The notes beneath the pieces were generated by a model that was not told the origin of the DNA, ran no database searches, and saw only the letters and a program-made list of their open reading frames with translations. A DNA stretch of 64,000 bases. It comes from Parus major. Taxonomy: Eukaryota > Chordata > Aves > Passeriformes > Paridae. The stretch spans positions 109,283,671 to 109,347,670 of the forward strand of contig NC_031770.1 of assembly GCF_001522545.3 (NCBI RefSeq). Reading direction: 5' to 3'. Below, piece by piece: positions 37,169 through 50,245 of this stretch. Position 1 is the stretch's first letter, and every line of letters starts with the position of its first letter. The position numbers and the translations under genes were made by a program.

Positions 37169-38689
37169 AATCTCCTTGAAATGAAACTGTCTCATCCACA
37201 CCGCATCACACTTACAGCTTCTGAGGATCCCAAGAGATGCCTCCATGGCCCTAGAACATGAATATTATTTTCTGTTGGGTTTGTTGGTTTTTTAAAAGAA
37301 GGTCTGCCTTATGGCCACAGTGATGTTTTTATTGCCTCACGCTGAGAATATGTGCTGCATGCCTTGGGGTGTAGTGGGGAAGGAATTTAGGATTCTGCAG
37401 AGTATAAATGGCTGAGGATACTGATAACAGATTCTTCCCAACAAAACATGGCCATCATTATACCCCAGCCTTTTATGACAGGGCTGAACAAGGGATTTGG
37501 GAACCACACAGAGAGCAAGATGCAATTGCCTTGGAAAGTGAGATTTCAACTTTCTGACTGAGCAAAATAACAAGCCAGAATCAGAACAAAGGAAAAATAA
37601 AAATTGCAATGTGGCATGAGAGTGAATAAAGCATGTGGGGATGATGCTTTCCAACTTTGCTATATCTTATGAGTATTTTATATTCTTGTCTCCTTTTCAT
37701 TCATTTTGTCATTGTCAGATGCAGCCATCACTGTATGGGAAGCACCAGAGAATTGTCTGAGTTGTAATTCAATGTGCTCTACAGAAAGAAGGAAACAAAT
37801 AGATAAGCTGGATAATTTTTCCAGGACAAAAGAGAGCTGGGTGTTGTGGAAGGAGAAGGAGGCTATTAAATCAAGAACACGAGAAAAATGTGGGGTGGAA
37901 AATGTGTGAAACGGAGTGCAATAGGTGAGGTAGAAGATAATACACTAATTCAGGTTTTAGGGATCAATATTGAACAATATATACACATTCCTTACAGGCA
38001 CTGAACCACCTTTAAAAATTAGTTTTTATGTCCTACAAAACATAATTCCCTACAAACTGAATAGACTAAAGTATCCTGAAAAGGACAGAGGATGAAGAGG
38101 GAATGTGGTAAAAGAGGAAAGACCATTCACTCTGTTTCAGTTAAAGGACTATGAAATAAAATACATAGCTCAAGAGACAGCTTTGAAACATTCAGAAGGA
38201 CTGTTTCTTCAAAGGACACTTCAGCAAACTAATGCATTCCTTGCTGCATGATATCAGGAAGACACTCAAAACTTGCATGGGTTAAAAAAAAAACCCAGCA
38301 GGACAAATAAATGGCAAGTAATCATCAAGGAATGTTAAATAGAAATGAGCTTCCTCTGAGCTGCAAATCATAGGAGAGTAGGGGAATACACCAGAGAAAC
38401 ACCAGCCTTTTCTGCCCTGCTTGCTGTGTTATTCCCTTGGAACTCTGGGCACTTTTAGTCACCAGGCTAAGTGGATCTTTGATGTGGACCAGCCACGTTA
38501 TTCTTCTCTTCCCATCACAAGACATCTCTTTCCTGTTCTCTGCTGGGTCTTGCTCTTTGTTCCACAGCCCAGTTTTCCTGCAGAGTTCTTGATCTGCTGA
38601 CCTGAGAACCTATTCATGGGTTAGAAAAAAAAAACAAAACCAACACCATCAACAAAACAAAGTCGTGGTCCCTCTAGTGCAGCCAGCTC
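37169..38689. other. Intergenic sequence, nothing recognised
   Basis: Short A-runs at 38285-38295 and 38623-38637. No CR1 or exon. Confidence 0.5.
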
Positions 38690-39130
38690 CATCGTAAGGA
38701 AATCCAGCGCAGTGCTTGGATGCCAAACAAGATGGGATGAAATACTAATTATGGTAAGACTTTACAAAAAAGGCTATCTGCCCCCGTGAGAGTCCAAGCC
38801 TCCAAGCTAGTCTCTCGTGGAACAAAAGTAAGTTGTCAGATTTGAATAATTTCCCTGCATGTAGATAAATCCTCACATTTCTACATTACCCCCTCTCCCC
38901 CCACCCCGCCTTCCTCTTCCCCCCTCTCTTCAGTTTTGCAAACAAGAAAAGAAACACTAGGAGCTATTTCACTGGATAACCATGCAAATGAAACAGGAGA
39001 TTTAAATGTCTTAGCAAGGAGATCAGAGACACAGTTGGAAACAGCTGTGAGGGGCATTGGAATGATTATAAGGGAATAGGATGGGTGCATTATTTGGCTT
39101 GGTGACTTCATTAGTGATATTTGGCATCAG
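38690..39130. promoter_or_regulatory. Candidate conserved non-coding element with an octamer site
   Basis: Perfect POU octamer ATGCAAAT at 38982-38989, and ACTAATTATGG at about 38743-38753. A C-rich pyrimidine tract (38888-38932) divides the block. No CR1 and no coding character. Confidence 0.3.
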
Positions 39131-39939
39131 ATGCTCAGCTGGTTCGAATCTGAAGAGCTCCTCTGTGCCTGCTTAACCCCTCTGAGGATTCACTTATTTG
39201 TCCTGAATATGGATTTCTATATTTTTCTATTTTTTCTTTTTATTCTTTCTCCACTGTGTTGATCTCCAGGCAGAATTTTGAGAATAGGAATTCAAGCCAT
39301 GAGAAGATATTTTGTGAGATGGAGCAAAACTCAGGGTTTATCTGTTGTCTTGAGGATTCTGATGACTTATTAGGGACAAAACCTTGGGGTTTGTTCCAGC
39401 TTGCCCACCAGCAAATGAAATGTGGGGATACAGCATCTTTACACAGACTAACCCTCTAAATTCCCAGTCTCTTGTCATTTAAATTTATAGCTAATAATGT
39501 ATCAGGTGTGTCTTTTTGACCTCACAGCAATACCTGTACAATATTCAGTGGGAATTGTCACTAACAAATTTCATGGTCTCTTTTAAGTATTTCCTGAAAT
39601 AAAATAAAAATATGGTAGGAGTTTTTCTTTTTTTTTTAGCTATTTTTCCAGATATGGAAGTATTGTTCTACTCCAGGAGCTCCAGATCTGTCTGCACATT
39701 TATTATTTTTTAAGTGGAAGAATCTTCAGAGAAAAGTAGAAATATGGTTCATTCTGAAAGAACACTCAGTTTTTTGGGGTGGTTTTTATCCCCTTTTATG
39801 CAAGATGGGGAGACATAAACAAACATCTTGGACATCCAACTTTAAAATATGTATCTCCAAAAATACAAGCATTTCTTCATGGAAGTATTAAAAAAACATA
39901 TATGTGTGTTCCTTATGAATATGGTTTAATTTTGGACTT
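39131..39939. other. AT-rich intergenic sequence, nothing recognised
   Basis: Poly-T run at 39625-39638. No gene recognised. Confidence 0.5.
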
Positions 39940-40010
39940 GGCAGTGGTGGATTAACAACTGGACTTGATGATTTGAGAGGGCATTTCCAGCCTAAATGAT
40001 TCTATGACAT
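39940..40010 (+). mobile_element. CR1 3' end, diverged
   Basis: GGACTTGATGATTTGAGAGG, then CATTTCCAGCCTAAATGATTC and TATGAC. Confidence 0.8.
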
Positions 40011-40604
40011 TCATGGAATGGGAAAGGAAGACAGACAAAACACTTCTTTTCATGAACCCAGTGGACACACAAAGCTCAGACTAAGAAATTAAAGCAATTA
40101 CACCTTCATTCAGCAGGCAAAATATGAGTGGAAATACTCCTGTCAGTAACAGCAAACTTCTCTTTCATAAAAGGACATATTTCCACCTTTCCCAGTCAAA
40201 CCTGTCTCAGGCAGTGCATTGTCCCTGACTTCTCCTGTCCTTGCATTCAACTGGAAAGTTATCTAAAGCAGGGAAGAATTTTTATCTGGAAAACAGACAA
40301 TTTTGTTCAGAGTTCTTTAAAAATATATATCAGTATTCTGAGGATCATTAAAAGCTTGGGGCACCAAAGGTTAAAATTTTCCAGAGAAAACTTTAAAACA
40401 AATGTGTTTGTGGAAGAAAACTTAAAATTTAGTTAAATATTTAATTTTCAATTAAAAAAAAGTAAAGAGGTCAAAATTTTTGTCGTTCTTTAGGGTTCAT
40501 TTTGTCATCATTTAGGAATGTCACTAACTTCTATAATAATTCTGGTTCTCAGGGCAAAGTCAGAAAGGAAGGATCTTAATTATCTCTCCAAGTGTCACCC
40601 TTTC

Positions 40605-40700
40605 ACAAATTTTAAATCCCTCCAGGGATGGGGACTCCACCACTGCCCTGAGCAGCTGTGCCTGGGCTGGACAAGTGTTTTGGTGAAGAAATTGATGTAT
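40605..40700 (-). mobile_element. CR1 LINE internal fragment
   Basis: AATCCCTCCAGGGATGGGGA then CTCCACCACTGCCCTGAGCA: minus-direction CR1 without its 3' tail. Confidence 0.85.
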
Positions 40701-43037
40701 CACACTCAAACCCTTTCTCCTACAGAGAAATTTAAATAATTTGGGTGGTAAGCAGAAAGTCTGAAATGTTGGTTAATGCACCCCACAACTCTGGGTTTTT
40801 CCTGCCCACCTTCTCTGTGCCCATGAGTAAACAGATGAATTTCAGCTCTACTTGCATTGCTCACACCAAACTGTGGGGCTGGTTTCATTTGTGTCTGTGA
40901 GATAACATGGATATTCTGGTTTGGAAAGCCACTGAAGTTGCATTTCCAGCACTGAAAGACTGGACAGGACAGCATTAAAGGTGATCTTGACCAGCAGAGC
41001 TCAGTACCAGCAAGCAAGGTGTGAATGGGGCAAGTTCTGAAGCTTTCAGAGATGCTGGGCAATGGAAATGCAAGCTCAGGAAGCACCTCTGAGAGATCAG
41101 AATAATCATTCACCAAATTTCACAGTCCCCTGAGCAGCAGGAATAGGCAGAGCGAGTATAAAACCTGCAGCTCTCATATTGATGGCTCTTCTGGAAGTCT
41201 ATTTAGGGACTGTTGGTAGCCCAAAATAAATCCACTTGGACCATTGCAAAGTGCAAGGGAGTCTTTCAGGAGGTGTTGAGGAGGCAGGATTTTATCTCTG
41301 TGAGTACCTTGATCAGCAGCCAGTCCTTGTAAGGCACCACAGCCCATTGTGTGCAAAGAAATGTCCTCGTTTTCAGCCCTCTGTGCTTTCGTTTCACAAA
41401 ACCCTGCTCACAAGATAACTGCAGTCTGGAGCCACGAATCCATTTCCCCTTATTTACATGAATTTTCCACAGAGTCCTTCAGGAGGTATCATACTCAGCA
41501 CTTCCCAGAGGAAATTATGTGTATAAAATTCATGAGAAATCCCTCTTTCTCTAGAGTATTAGTAGACATCTCTCTATTATGCAACCCAGGAATATTATAA
41601 ACCAATAAATAAACCTCGAGATGAAGGCTATTTGCCTCGCCAAAGCAAACATCCTGAGAGGTGTGAGGATGTGCAGTGTTTTTAAAGGACAGCCTTGTGG
41701 GTTTGGGTTTGTTTTTTCTTATTTCTGAAATATCTATGGTGATTAAGATAAGAGCAGTACTGGTTTAGCCTCAGCAGCAATCTTAGCACAGGAATATGAT
41801 TCTAATCTGTGTTCATCCTTGCAACACGCCTATTTTATTAAGAAATATTAATGAGTTTATATGTGTCATCTCTTGGTAGAGCAGAGGAGGAATTTGGTGC
41901 CTTAATGCAAGTGATTTTTCCCAATTTTTGCCAATATGCACAGAGTAGAGCTGGAGCTCATCTGAAAAACAAGTTCACACCTGAGCTCAAGGTTTTCAAT
42001 CTTCCCTTTAAAACAATCCATACAGAATGCATTGTCCTCATAAACTTTGCAAAAGTGAAAAGTTATTTGAAGCAGAATTTTTGGAGTTTCTAAACTGTGC
42101 ACTATGATTTATTCATTCTGTGGCTTTAAGAGGGTCTGTATGAATAGAAGTAAATTAACCTCATTTGCCTTTTAGACTCTATAAAACTGCATGTCCAAAG
42201 AATGGGCCCCATGGACTTGGATGGGCTTTGGAGTCAACCCAAAAGAGACACAGCTGGTTTCTGCTGCACCCATTATTTTTTTACTGGAAGCTTCTCTCAT
42301 ATTGAGGGGGATGCTTTGAGGAGATCCTGAAAGTCAAAAGAAAAATATGGCTTAGGTTCCTGATCACAGAGTCAGAGCTTTCAAAGACCACTTTTACAGC
42401 TTTGCACTATGACACAGTGAGGCAGGAAAGACTGAATGCAATGGAAATTTGCTTAATATTAGAGGGCTGAAACACCTCTGAATGAGTTAAGAGGACTGGA
42501 GGTGTCAGAGGTGTTTCTTGCTGCCCTGCTTCCTTTCCTGGGCTCTCTCCTGTCTTTCCCTTGCTGTCACAGGGTATGGCATTTTCACCCCTAACAACTT
42601 TTCCAATGAGGGGTGAGGTTGTTCACATTCCCTCTTTCTTCTTTCTAAGTCCCCCACCATTCATGTTTTAGTTTTCAGCTGGTTTAAAATTCCCTCTTTT
42701 TCTGCCAAGCAAAGTGTTTTCCTCATCTGTGCTTCCTTTGTGACCCCTATACAAAATTCTAAACTACTTCTGCCACTGCAGACACCTAAACCAAAAGAAG
42801 TTTCAGTCCTAGAATAAAATCAACCTCTTCTAATTTAAAATGTTTCTATTGATGGAGCAAAATAACATTAGCTCCTTTGTAAGATCTTTAAACTGACAAA
42901 AATAATTGTTAGTGATTATCTATGAGATATGAGAAACTCTTCTCAGTCACCAGTTGTCAGAACAGAAACTGTGCCTGGTAAATCCAGGCAATAACCTTAA
43001 GTATATTTTTTTTGTCCTAACAAAATGTACCTAATTT
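40701..43037. other. Intergenic sequence, nothing recognised
   Basis: Open frames at 40706-41116 (minus) and 41174-41600 have no known domain. No CR1 seen in 2.3 kb. Confidence 0.5.
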
Positions 43038-43136
43038 CATGGAATCTTGGAATGGTTTGGGTTGGAAGAAACCTTAAAGATCCCATTCTGCCTCCCTGCC
43101 ATGTGCAGGGACACCTTCCACTAGACCAGGTTGTCG
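43038..43136 (-). mobile_element. CR1 LINE 3' fragment
   Basis: CATGGAATCTTGGAATGGTT, CTGCCATGTGCAGGGACACC, TTCCACTAGACCAGGTTG. Confidence 0.92.
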
Positions 43137-43739
43137 TCCTCTGAGAGAGATGGAGAATCAATCCCTAATCAATCCTGTTTCAATAGCAACTTTTAGTTAA
43201 ACTTTTTATTCATAGATAACCTGATCCCTCTGTGACCAGACCTGCTCAGCAGTGACTTCTGTAAACACATTTTGAGGCTCTCAGCCTATTTTTAATCCAC
43301 TTAAGGTGCATCATGTTAATTTTGTGCATTTTCCCCTAGTTTTGTAATCAAGAGGTCATAGTGTAGCAAGCCAAATTCCTCACAGATGCCTATTTTTTGA
43401 ATACTGCTGTCTTTATCAACTGAACTTGTAATCTCATCAGAAAAAGAGCTCTCAATTTAGTTTGGCAGGACCTATTTTCCATAAGCCTGTGTTGACTGGC
43501 AGTCCCTATATGTCCCTTCTTTATTTCTGAGGATAGGGGACTCCAGGGTATGAGGGAAGAGGCTTTACCACAGCACACACATCTGCAGCTTCAAATTCAA
43601 GCACCAATTGTCAGCTTGTCTCCTGGAGACTCCGGCAGCCTGAAATGGCCCTGGAGTTATTTTATGCTTTGCTCTCTCCAAATCAAGACTGTCCTGTCTG
43701 GAAATCCAAGGAGGCCTTTCTCAGTCTCTATATAAATAA

Positions 43740-44035
43740 TTCTTTCATACAGCCAACATTATTAGTCATAGTGTGCAATCGGTTCTGTATTAGAATAGTG
43801 CAGAAGCCCAGTGGCGGTGTGAAATGACTGATCTCCGCTGTGGATGGAGCTGGAGCCGAGGCCCAGAGCCGCCTACCTGCAGGCAGGGGAGAATTTAACT
43901 TGCTGAGGCGGAGGAGGGATTGGTGATATTAGGGAAGCTGACAATTTGTGTGACATGACAGCTCCTCTGCACCGGCTGCACTTCTCCTTTCTGTCTCTCC
44001 TTTAGCCCTCAACACCTTGCAAATGAAACCAGTTT
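43740..44035. promoter_or_regulatory. Candidate conserved non-coding element beside the TTTCTA array
   Basis: Repeat-free block with ACAATTTGTGTGACATGACAG (SOX-like ACAAT, MEIS-type TGACAG at 43956-43961), TGCAATCGGTTCTG and raised CpG at 43812-43912. It ends where the hexanucleotide array begins. Confidence 0.35.
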
Positions 44036-44039
44036 AAGT

Positions 44040-44600
44040 GCTCCTATTATTTCTATTTCTATTTCTGCTTTTATTTCTGTTATCACTTTTGCTTCTATTT
44101 CTATCTCTATATCTATCCCTATTATTATCACGATTAACATCTTTCTCTGACACTATCACTATTATTTCTATTTCCATTATTATTTCTATTTCTTTCCTTT
44201 TCCATTTCTATTTTTATTTCTACTTTTTACTTCTATTCCTTTTTCTAAATCTATCTCTATATCTATCCATATTACTACCATTATTACTATCATTTTCTCT
44301 AAGATATCACTATTATTATTTCTATTTCTACTTCTATTTCTACTTCTATTTCTATTTCTATTTCTATTTCTATTTCTATTTCTATTTCTATTTCTATTTC
44401 TATTTCTATTTCTATTTCTATTTCTATTTCTATTTCTATNNNNNNNNNNNNNNNTATTTCTATTTCTATTATTTCTATTATTTCTATTATTTCTATTTCT
44501 ATTTCTCTTTTTATAATTCTATGTTTTATACTTCTATTTTTTATAGTTCTACTTTTACTATTGCTAAAAATAATTCTGTTCCTACCTCCATTATCATCAC
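44040..44600 (+). repeat. TTTCTA hexanucleotide satellite with diverged flanks
   Basis: The core at 44310-44500 is nearly perfect (TATTTC)n. The flank at 44040-44310 is a worn version with TAT/ATC units. Two related 150-base segments are seen: CTATCTCTATATCTATCC at 44101 and again at 44251, and ATCACTATTATT at 44155 and 44306. Its long Leu/Phe/Tyr open frame is not a gene. Confidence 0.95.
44440..44454. other. Assembly gap (15 N) inside the satellite
   Basis: Run of N; the true array length is unknown. Confidence 0.99.
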
Positions 44601-44770
44601 TATTACTACTATCACTGTTACCTTTTTGTTTCAAGGATGGTTTCAATTGCAACTGTGAAGCCAGGATGGAGCTGCACTTTTGGAAAATAATTAATTAGAA
44701 GGAGCCTCAGTTCAGCCTGAAGCCTGAGTGGGCAGAGTGGGCTGAGGGAGGGAGCAAAGCTGCATTAGCA

Positions 44771-44892
44771 TTCTCATTTTGCACGTGAGGAGCTGAGGGG
44801 CAGAGACATTAAATGAGTGGCCTAAGGTCAGAGAGGGGAATTGGTGGCAGGATTCAGACTTGAACTGAGCACAGCTGATATCCTGTCTAATT
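44771..44892 (-). mobile_element. MIR-type SINE, ancient
   Basis: CATTTTGCACGTGAGGAGCTG, AGGGGCAGAGACATTAAATG, GGCCTAAGGTCAGAGAGGGG, TGGCAGGATTCAGACTTGAAC follow the reverse-complement MIR core in order and spacing (from memory of the consensus). This family predates amniotes, and copies are sparse in birds. Confidence 0.7.
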
Positions 44893-46007
44893 CATAAGCT
44901 CCAAGTCTTGCCCTGCATTACTTTTTCAGTGTTGCCTGTCTTCATTTTCCTCTCTGAAACAGGCTTAGATAACCAAAATGCTGTAGTGAATCTGTCTCAG
45001 GACAGATAGCCAAAGGAAATGGGTGTTTTTTTCTGATTTCTTTTCCACTTGTTCCCAGTGCAAACTTTAGTGAGTTGCTTAACTCTTCCCTGCTTCGTGT
45101 CATCTCTCTCTGATTCATGGATGACAGCATGGCTTTCCCTCCTAAAGATGCTGGGAAAAGCAGGAGTCCTCTATTTCTCTTGAAAGGGAAAATTTAAAAT
45201 TATAATAGAATGCCAGAGATGTCAAAAATTTTATAAAAAAAAAAATATTTAAAATAATAGCTTTTGAGTAATTCCAATGTGGGGTTTTTTTTTGTTTGAT
45301 TATTTGTTTGTTTGTTTTTGTTGCTGTTGTTTTTTTGGAGGGGTGGGGTTTGGGTCTATATATACTCTCAGCCTCCTTGAAATGAGTGCTGTAGGCATTT
45401 CTTGGAGGATCTGCAAGGTGGGAACTTTGACTGACCTGGTTGGCTCCCAGGTCTATGCCCTGGATTCCTGTAAACTCTTAGGACTGCTTTAGACAGCAAA
45501 ACCAGGCAATTCCAGGACCTTCACCTCCTTGATAAGCTGGTACCATATGAGGTCCTGCTAATAAGGGAAATGGAAGAACAGGCAACAACTTTCAGAGGGT
45601 AAAATTGCCACAGGACCTCTACTTTTGAAGCACTTCTGTCTTTTTTCCATCAGAAAATAACTCATGTTGAGTTTCAGACTGATGAGTGAAAACTCCACTG
45701 GAAATAAGAAGTGCTGAGCTGGGTTAAGATGAAAATGGGTGCTGGACAAGGCTGGAAGTCAGCTATGTCATTTAAGCTATTCAGGTAACACCTGCAGAGA
45801 AACAGGCTCTTGCACAGTGATTCAGCCTGTCCTGCAAGAGCTGTGCATGAAAAATGAAGAACAGCACCCTCCTGGATCCAAATCTGATATTGCTCACAAA
45901 CAAGGGGGAGTTAAGTCAGTCTAGACATAAAAATTTTAATATTTAGAGGTAACGAGTGTAGATGAAAGGCAGGTGGGTTGGTTAATTAGTGGCCCCAATA
46001 AAAATAT
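44893..46007. other. Intergenic sequence
   Basis: T/G-rich run (TTTG)n at 45285-45345. No gene recognised. Confidence 0.5.
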
Positions 46008-46225
46008 TCATAGAATGATGGAATCATGGAATGGATTGGGTTGGAAGGAACCTTAAAGCTCATCTCATTCCATTCCCCTGGCATGGGCAGGGACACCTGC
46101 CACCAGATCAGGTTGTTCAGACCCCCATCCAGCTTAGCCTTGGACACTTCCACAGATGGGGAGTCCACAACCTCTCTGGGAATATTCTCCAGTACCACCT
46201 CTTGGGAGCAAAGGAAAATCTGTTG
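46008..46225 (-). mobile_element. CR1 LINE 3' fragment
   Basis: ATAGAATGATGGAATCATGG, TTCCATTCCCCTGGCATGGG, CAGGGACACCTGCCACCAGA, CCATCCAGCTTAGCCTTGGA. One of the longer recent-looking copies. Confidence 0.93.
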
Positions 46226-49200
46226 TGTTCAGGATTTATCTCCTGTATGCATTGTGTCCATTCCAATGTCAAATTCTGCACATAAATAGCCATAAATATC
46301 TTCCTCATTGCCAAAGGAAGCCAATGTCAATACCAAGACCCAAATTAGCCAAGATTTTGCTCAGCAGACGTTTCCTTTGCTGACAATTTTGCCTCTCACA
46401 GTGGAGCAAAAGTCTCATTTTCAAAGAAATAGAGGTACTAAGACCCAGAGAAATGAACTTGTGAGTCAGTTCACTTGGGAATAATGTTTCAGACTTCAGT
46501 ACATCATATAATCCACCATGCACCTGTACATTAAAAACATGGATACTGAATCATCTCTGGAGTAGGAAGCTTCTAAGCCTAGTGGTGGACATGAAGATAA
46601 AAAGTCCCGATGGGCAAGTCTTAAAAGGGAGTTGTAATTTTTGTTTCAGCTAATCACCATTTGTGTGTCTGAAAACAGAAGAAAGCACAAGGCAGAACAG
46701 AACAAAACACAGCATCCTTCTCCCTGCAATGCACATCTTTTCTCTGGGATTAAAATAGGGTTTGCATTTTAAATTTTCATTTACTAAACAGAAAAATATT
46801 TTACTAGGGTGGAATGGTATTAAGGAGAAATGATTCTTTGTGTGCCCTCAGGCCTGGTGAAGACAGGATTTGATTTGCTGTGTTAGGCTGGAATCTGGAT
46901 TGATACACAGAGATGAGAAGGTGTTTAATAAAATTTACATTTCATTTTCTCACTTGACACCAGTCTCCTGTCACTCACCAAATGAAGGGAATACGACAAA
47001 TAACTTTTGTCAGCACCTAGACACGGAGAGACAGTCTGGGGAGGGAGAGCAAGGGTGGGATATTTTTAACATCACTCCCTTTGATGGCTGCAAGACTTGG
47101 CACCAGCTTCATCTTTAATGTACTTTGGAACACAGAACTGCATCAGGAGAAAAAGCACAAATTAATCCAACCCACAGGTATGGACAAATGACCCACTGGG
47201 AAATAAAGGAGATGACCCTCACCCAAAGCAGCAGGGAATTTGGGAGGTACCCTGTGCTCAGCTTGTGTGCAGCTCCTGTCTCTGGCAAATGAAAACTGAC
47301 CTGGCTTGAGTCCATCCTTCTCAGAGCTGCTCCAGAGACCCTTCCTCCCTCCTTGCCTTGGCTGTGTCACTGCTTTCTGTTCTTCTTCTTTCCCAGAATT
47401 AAAGTGTTTATTGTTAAGTTTATTGTTAAGGCCTTTCATCCCTGTTATTTTTTTGTCCACTTGACTCTGGGTTTCTAGTTGAGGACCAAAGGTCAGGGTC
47501 CCAGTCAGCACCTACATGCCCCAGGTTTAACTGCACAAATCAAGATTTTTTTTGCAGGAGGATTGAGTATAAATATTCTCCTTCTCTTCCTGTATTAACC
47601 TTTATGTCTTCAGCTGAAATTTAAGTCAGGTGCCTGAATCCCACAGGACTCCCACAAAATTTGGAAAGTGATGAACAATGTGTGGTACATCTGGAAGGCA
47701 AGGTGAATAAGTATTACTCCCTATTTGTTATGCAAAAAAAAAACCCTGGAAAATACCAGGCAGAACACTTAAAATAAAAGCAGAATTAGCTGTGCTTTTT
47801 TTTTCCCCTACACAAGATATAGATAATTCAGTCTAACATTATATTCATGCTACAATTCTATAAAATGTTTAGGGATAAAAAGTCATTAGGAGCAGCCAAC
47901 AATCCCAGAAGTCTCTTCTTGCTTAAAATATAATCCAGGGAGGGCTAATTACATATTTTCCTTTTTCTAATATTTGTCCCCAGGTATCCAATGCTGGCAG
48001 CCCTCAGGTCTAATACAATATGGAAACTGTTCAGAGGCTGACCTTCCTTATGTGCAGCCTTCTGCCATGGCCTTACTTCAAAGCTACTTTTATTTTCCTC
48101 TTTGTTAGTTCTTCCCCATTGTTTTTCTCCTTTTTGTGAAAGAAAAGAGGAAAGAAAAGAAAAAGAAAGCAGAAGAGAGCATAAATACCTCCCCAAGTGA
48201 CCCTCCTCCAACAAACAATTCAATTTCTGTTAAAAAATAAACCTTTTTCTGCATTGCTTTATTTTCCTTTTTTGGGAATCTCACTAATGGCAGGGTCATT
48301 GTAGCTCACTTTTTTTCCTATGAAAACAGAAAATTTTGAAATGCTTTGGTGAGAGAAGAGAAGGTTGTTGGCAGCTTCTTGGCAGCTCCAGCTCTGCACA
48401 CATTCTTCACCAGCATGTGAAGTTTTTTACCTCAGGTAGCACCTACCTCCTGTCCCCACTTCCCCAAAAACACAGCCCTTATATGTGCCAGAGAAATCCC
48501 CCCCTGCTGATGTGTTCCAGAATCTTGGAATCATCCTTTGGGATTTCTGGGTTTTGCTCTTGCAAAATAATACTGCTCAACAAATTATCACCCTGCATTT
48601 GCCACATTTCAGTAGGTAGAAAACTGGAAATATTTCATATTCTGGCAAATGCACAATGACTGCAAAAAATTATATCTAAAAACCTGTGAATGTGGATAAC
48701 CGATCAGTGTCCATAATCATCCTCAGAGTGTTATATCATGCAGATTTCTTCATCCACTGAAGGTTTCCTCTCACAGTTCCTAGTCCAGAGAAGATATTTT
48801 TGAGTGCAATTCACTGTTAATAAGGTTATTCATTGCAGAGTCAGGAGCTCAGAGAGAAACATTTTGACTGGACACTTGCCTCCTTTATTTGCCATTTATA
48901 CCTCTCATGCTATAGAAATAAATGCCATAATAAATAACATAATAAATAGGGACTGGAAGTTATACCATACAGAGATGATCAAAAGGTTTATAATCTCATT
49001 GCTGTTATTTGGTTTTTCTTTCTTTTTTTTTTTTTTAATTTTGTCTTAGGCACACAATTCCTTCAACCCAGACTGTAATTAATTTTACTACATCACCAGT
49101 TATCTCTGCTCCCTAACCAGGCTTGTCATTTTAATTTTTCACAGGCTTTCTTTCTCCTATCCATGTGCCTGTTCGTGTATCTTCGTGAAGTCTCATCAGC

Positions 49201-50245
49201 TCTGGCCCAAAGCCTTAGGCAAATTTGTCAGTAATGCACTCCTCTACTTCAAACATAAGAGGAAAAAAATATCACCCCCACAAAATGGGGAGGAAAAAAA
49301 AAATGAGGAAGAAGAATAATTTTGACCATACATTGTCTAGCAATTCAGAAAAGCCTGGAGAGCTTGTTTAAAAGTAAGGTGTCCTTTCAGCTATATTTTT
49401 ATCAATAAAGGAACTCAGAGGTATTGTATGAGGGACTACAGAAAAAGTAGTGGAAATTTTCCAGGTGGAAATCCCAAATCCAGTGAATTTAATGAAATTT
49501 TTGCCATTGGCTTCATTAGAGCCAAACTTGTCAAATTTCACTGACATTTAACATGGCTGTCCAGAAAGACTTTGGGTCTTAGAGGATGGACTCAGAGATT
49601 TTTTTATTAAATTTTCCTGCACTTTAAAGGCTTCCTTCATGTCCAGTGTTGGGAAGCTACACTTTGTTTAGCCCAAGTAGATTTTCTGGAGGTGTTTTGT
49701 GTCCCTCACAGAGCTGGACTGGGTGTGGGCTGTGCTGGAGCTTGAATCTCTGCCACAATAATCCCAAAATCCCAGCTGAAATCCTGCTGCTGGCTCTTTA
49801 TGTCCTCACAGAAATTGGACTTTGAGAGCAGCTGAGTGTCCTGAGCTGAGCCAGGGGCCTTGAACAAGCCCAAGTCTATGAAGGCACCACATCCCTTGTG
49901 ATATCACAGCTAACCCACACAGCACCCTGTGGATTCTGCATCTGCCTCCTTCCACTGCATCCCTACCCTGGCCTCACCCTGGGCTTTGGAATGCAGAATG
50001 TCACAAATTTATCCATAAAACACAAAGGTGGAAACAACTGTTGTCCTAATTTCAGTGTAAGGATTAAGAAGAACTCAAAGCAAAGGTTGAGCAGGATCTC
50101 CAAAAGTACCGACCACAACTCAGCCATGACAACAAATGTCCCTCAGGACAAGCTGGCATTCAAAACACTGGAAAATGAGGTTCTGGCCTTGGATATGAGA
50201 TGTTTCTTCTCTTTCTTTGCCCTGCCCAGGACGTTCTGTAGCAGC
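46226..50245. other. Long intergenic stretch, no gene recognised
   Basis: 4 kb without CR1. A possible worn MIR-like piece lies at 46415-46460 (AAAGAAATAGAGGTACTAAG). A purine-rich tract is at 48138-48180, a poly-T at 49021-49036, and a possible conserved block at 49060-49270. Frames at 47143-47511 and 48336-48659 lack known domains. Confidence 0.45.

Noticed and set aside
38690..38760. Possible promoter of an antisense transcript
   Set aside because: No TATA/initiator arrangement or CpG cluster strong enough to support it.
39141..39150. GGTTCGAATC, a perfect tRNA-type B box
   Set aside because: No acceptor or anticodon stem forms in the surrounding 75 bases and no A box is at the right distance.
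44038..44658. 206-codon open frame, Leu/Phe/Tyr-rich, resembling a membrane protein
   Set aside because: It is the translation of the TTTCTA satellite, a six-base repeat that cannot create stops in this frame, and it crosses an N gap.
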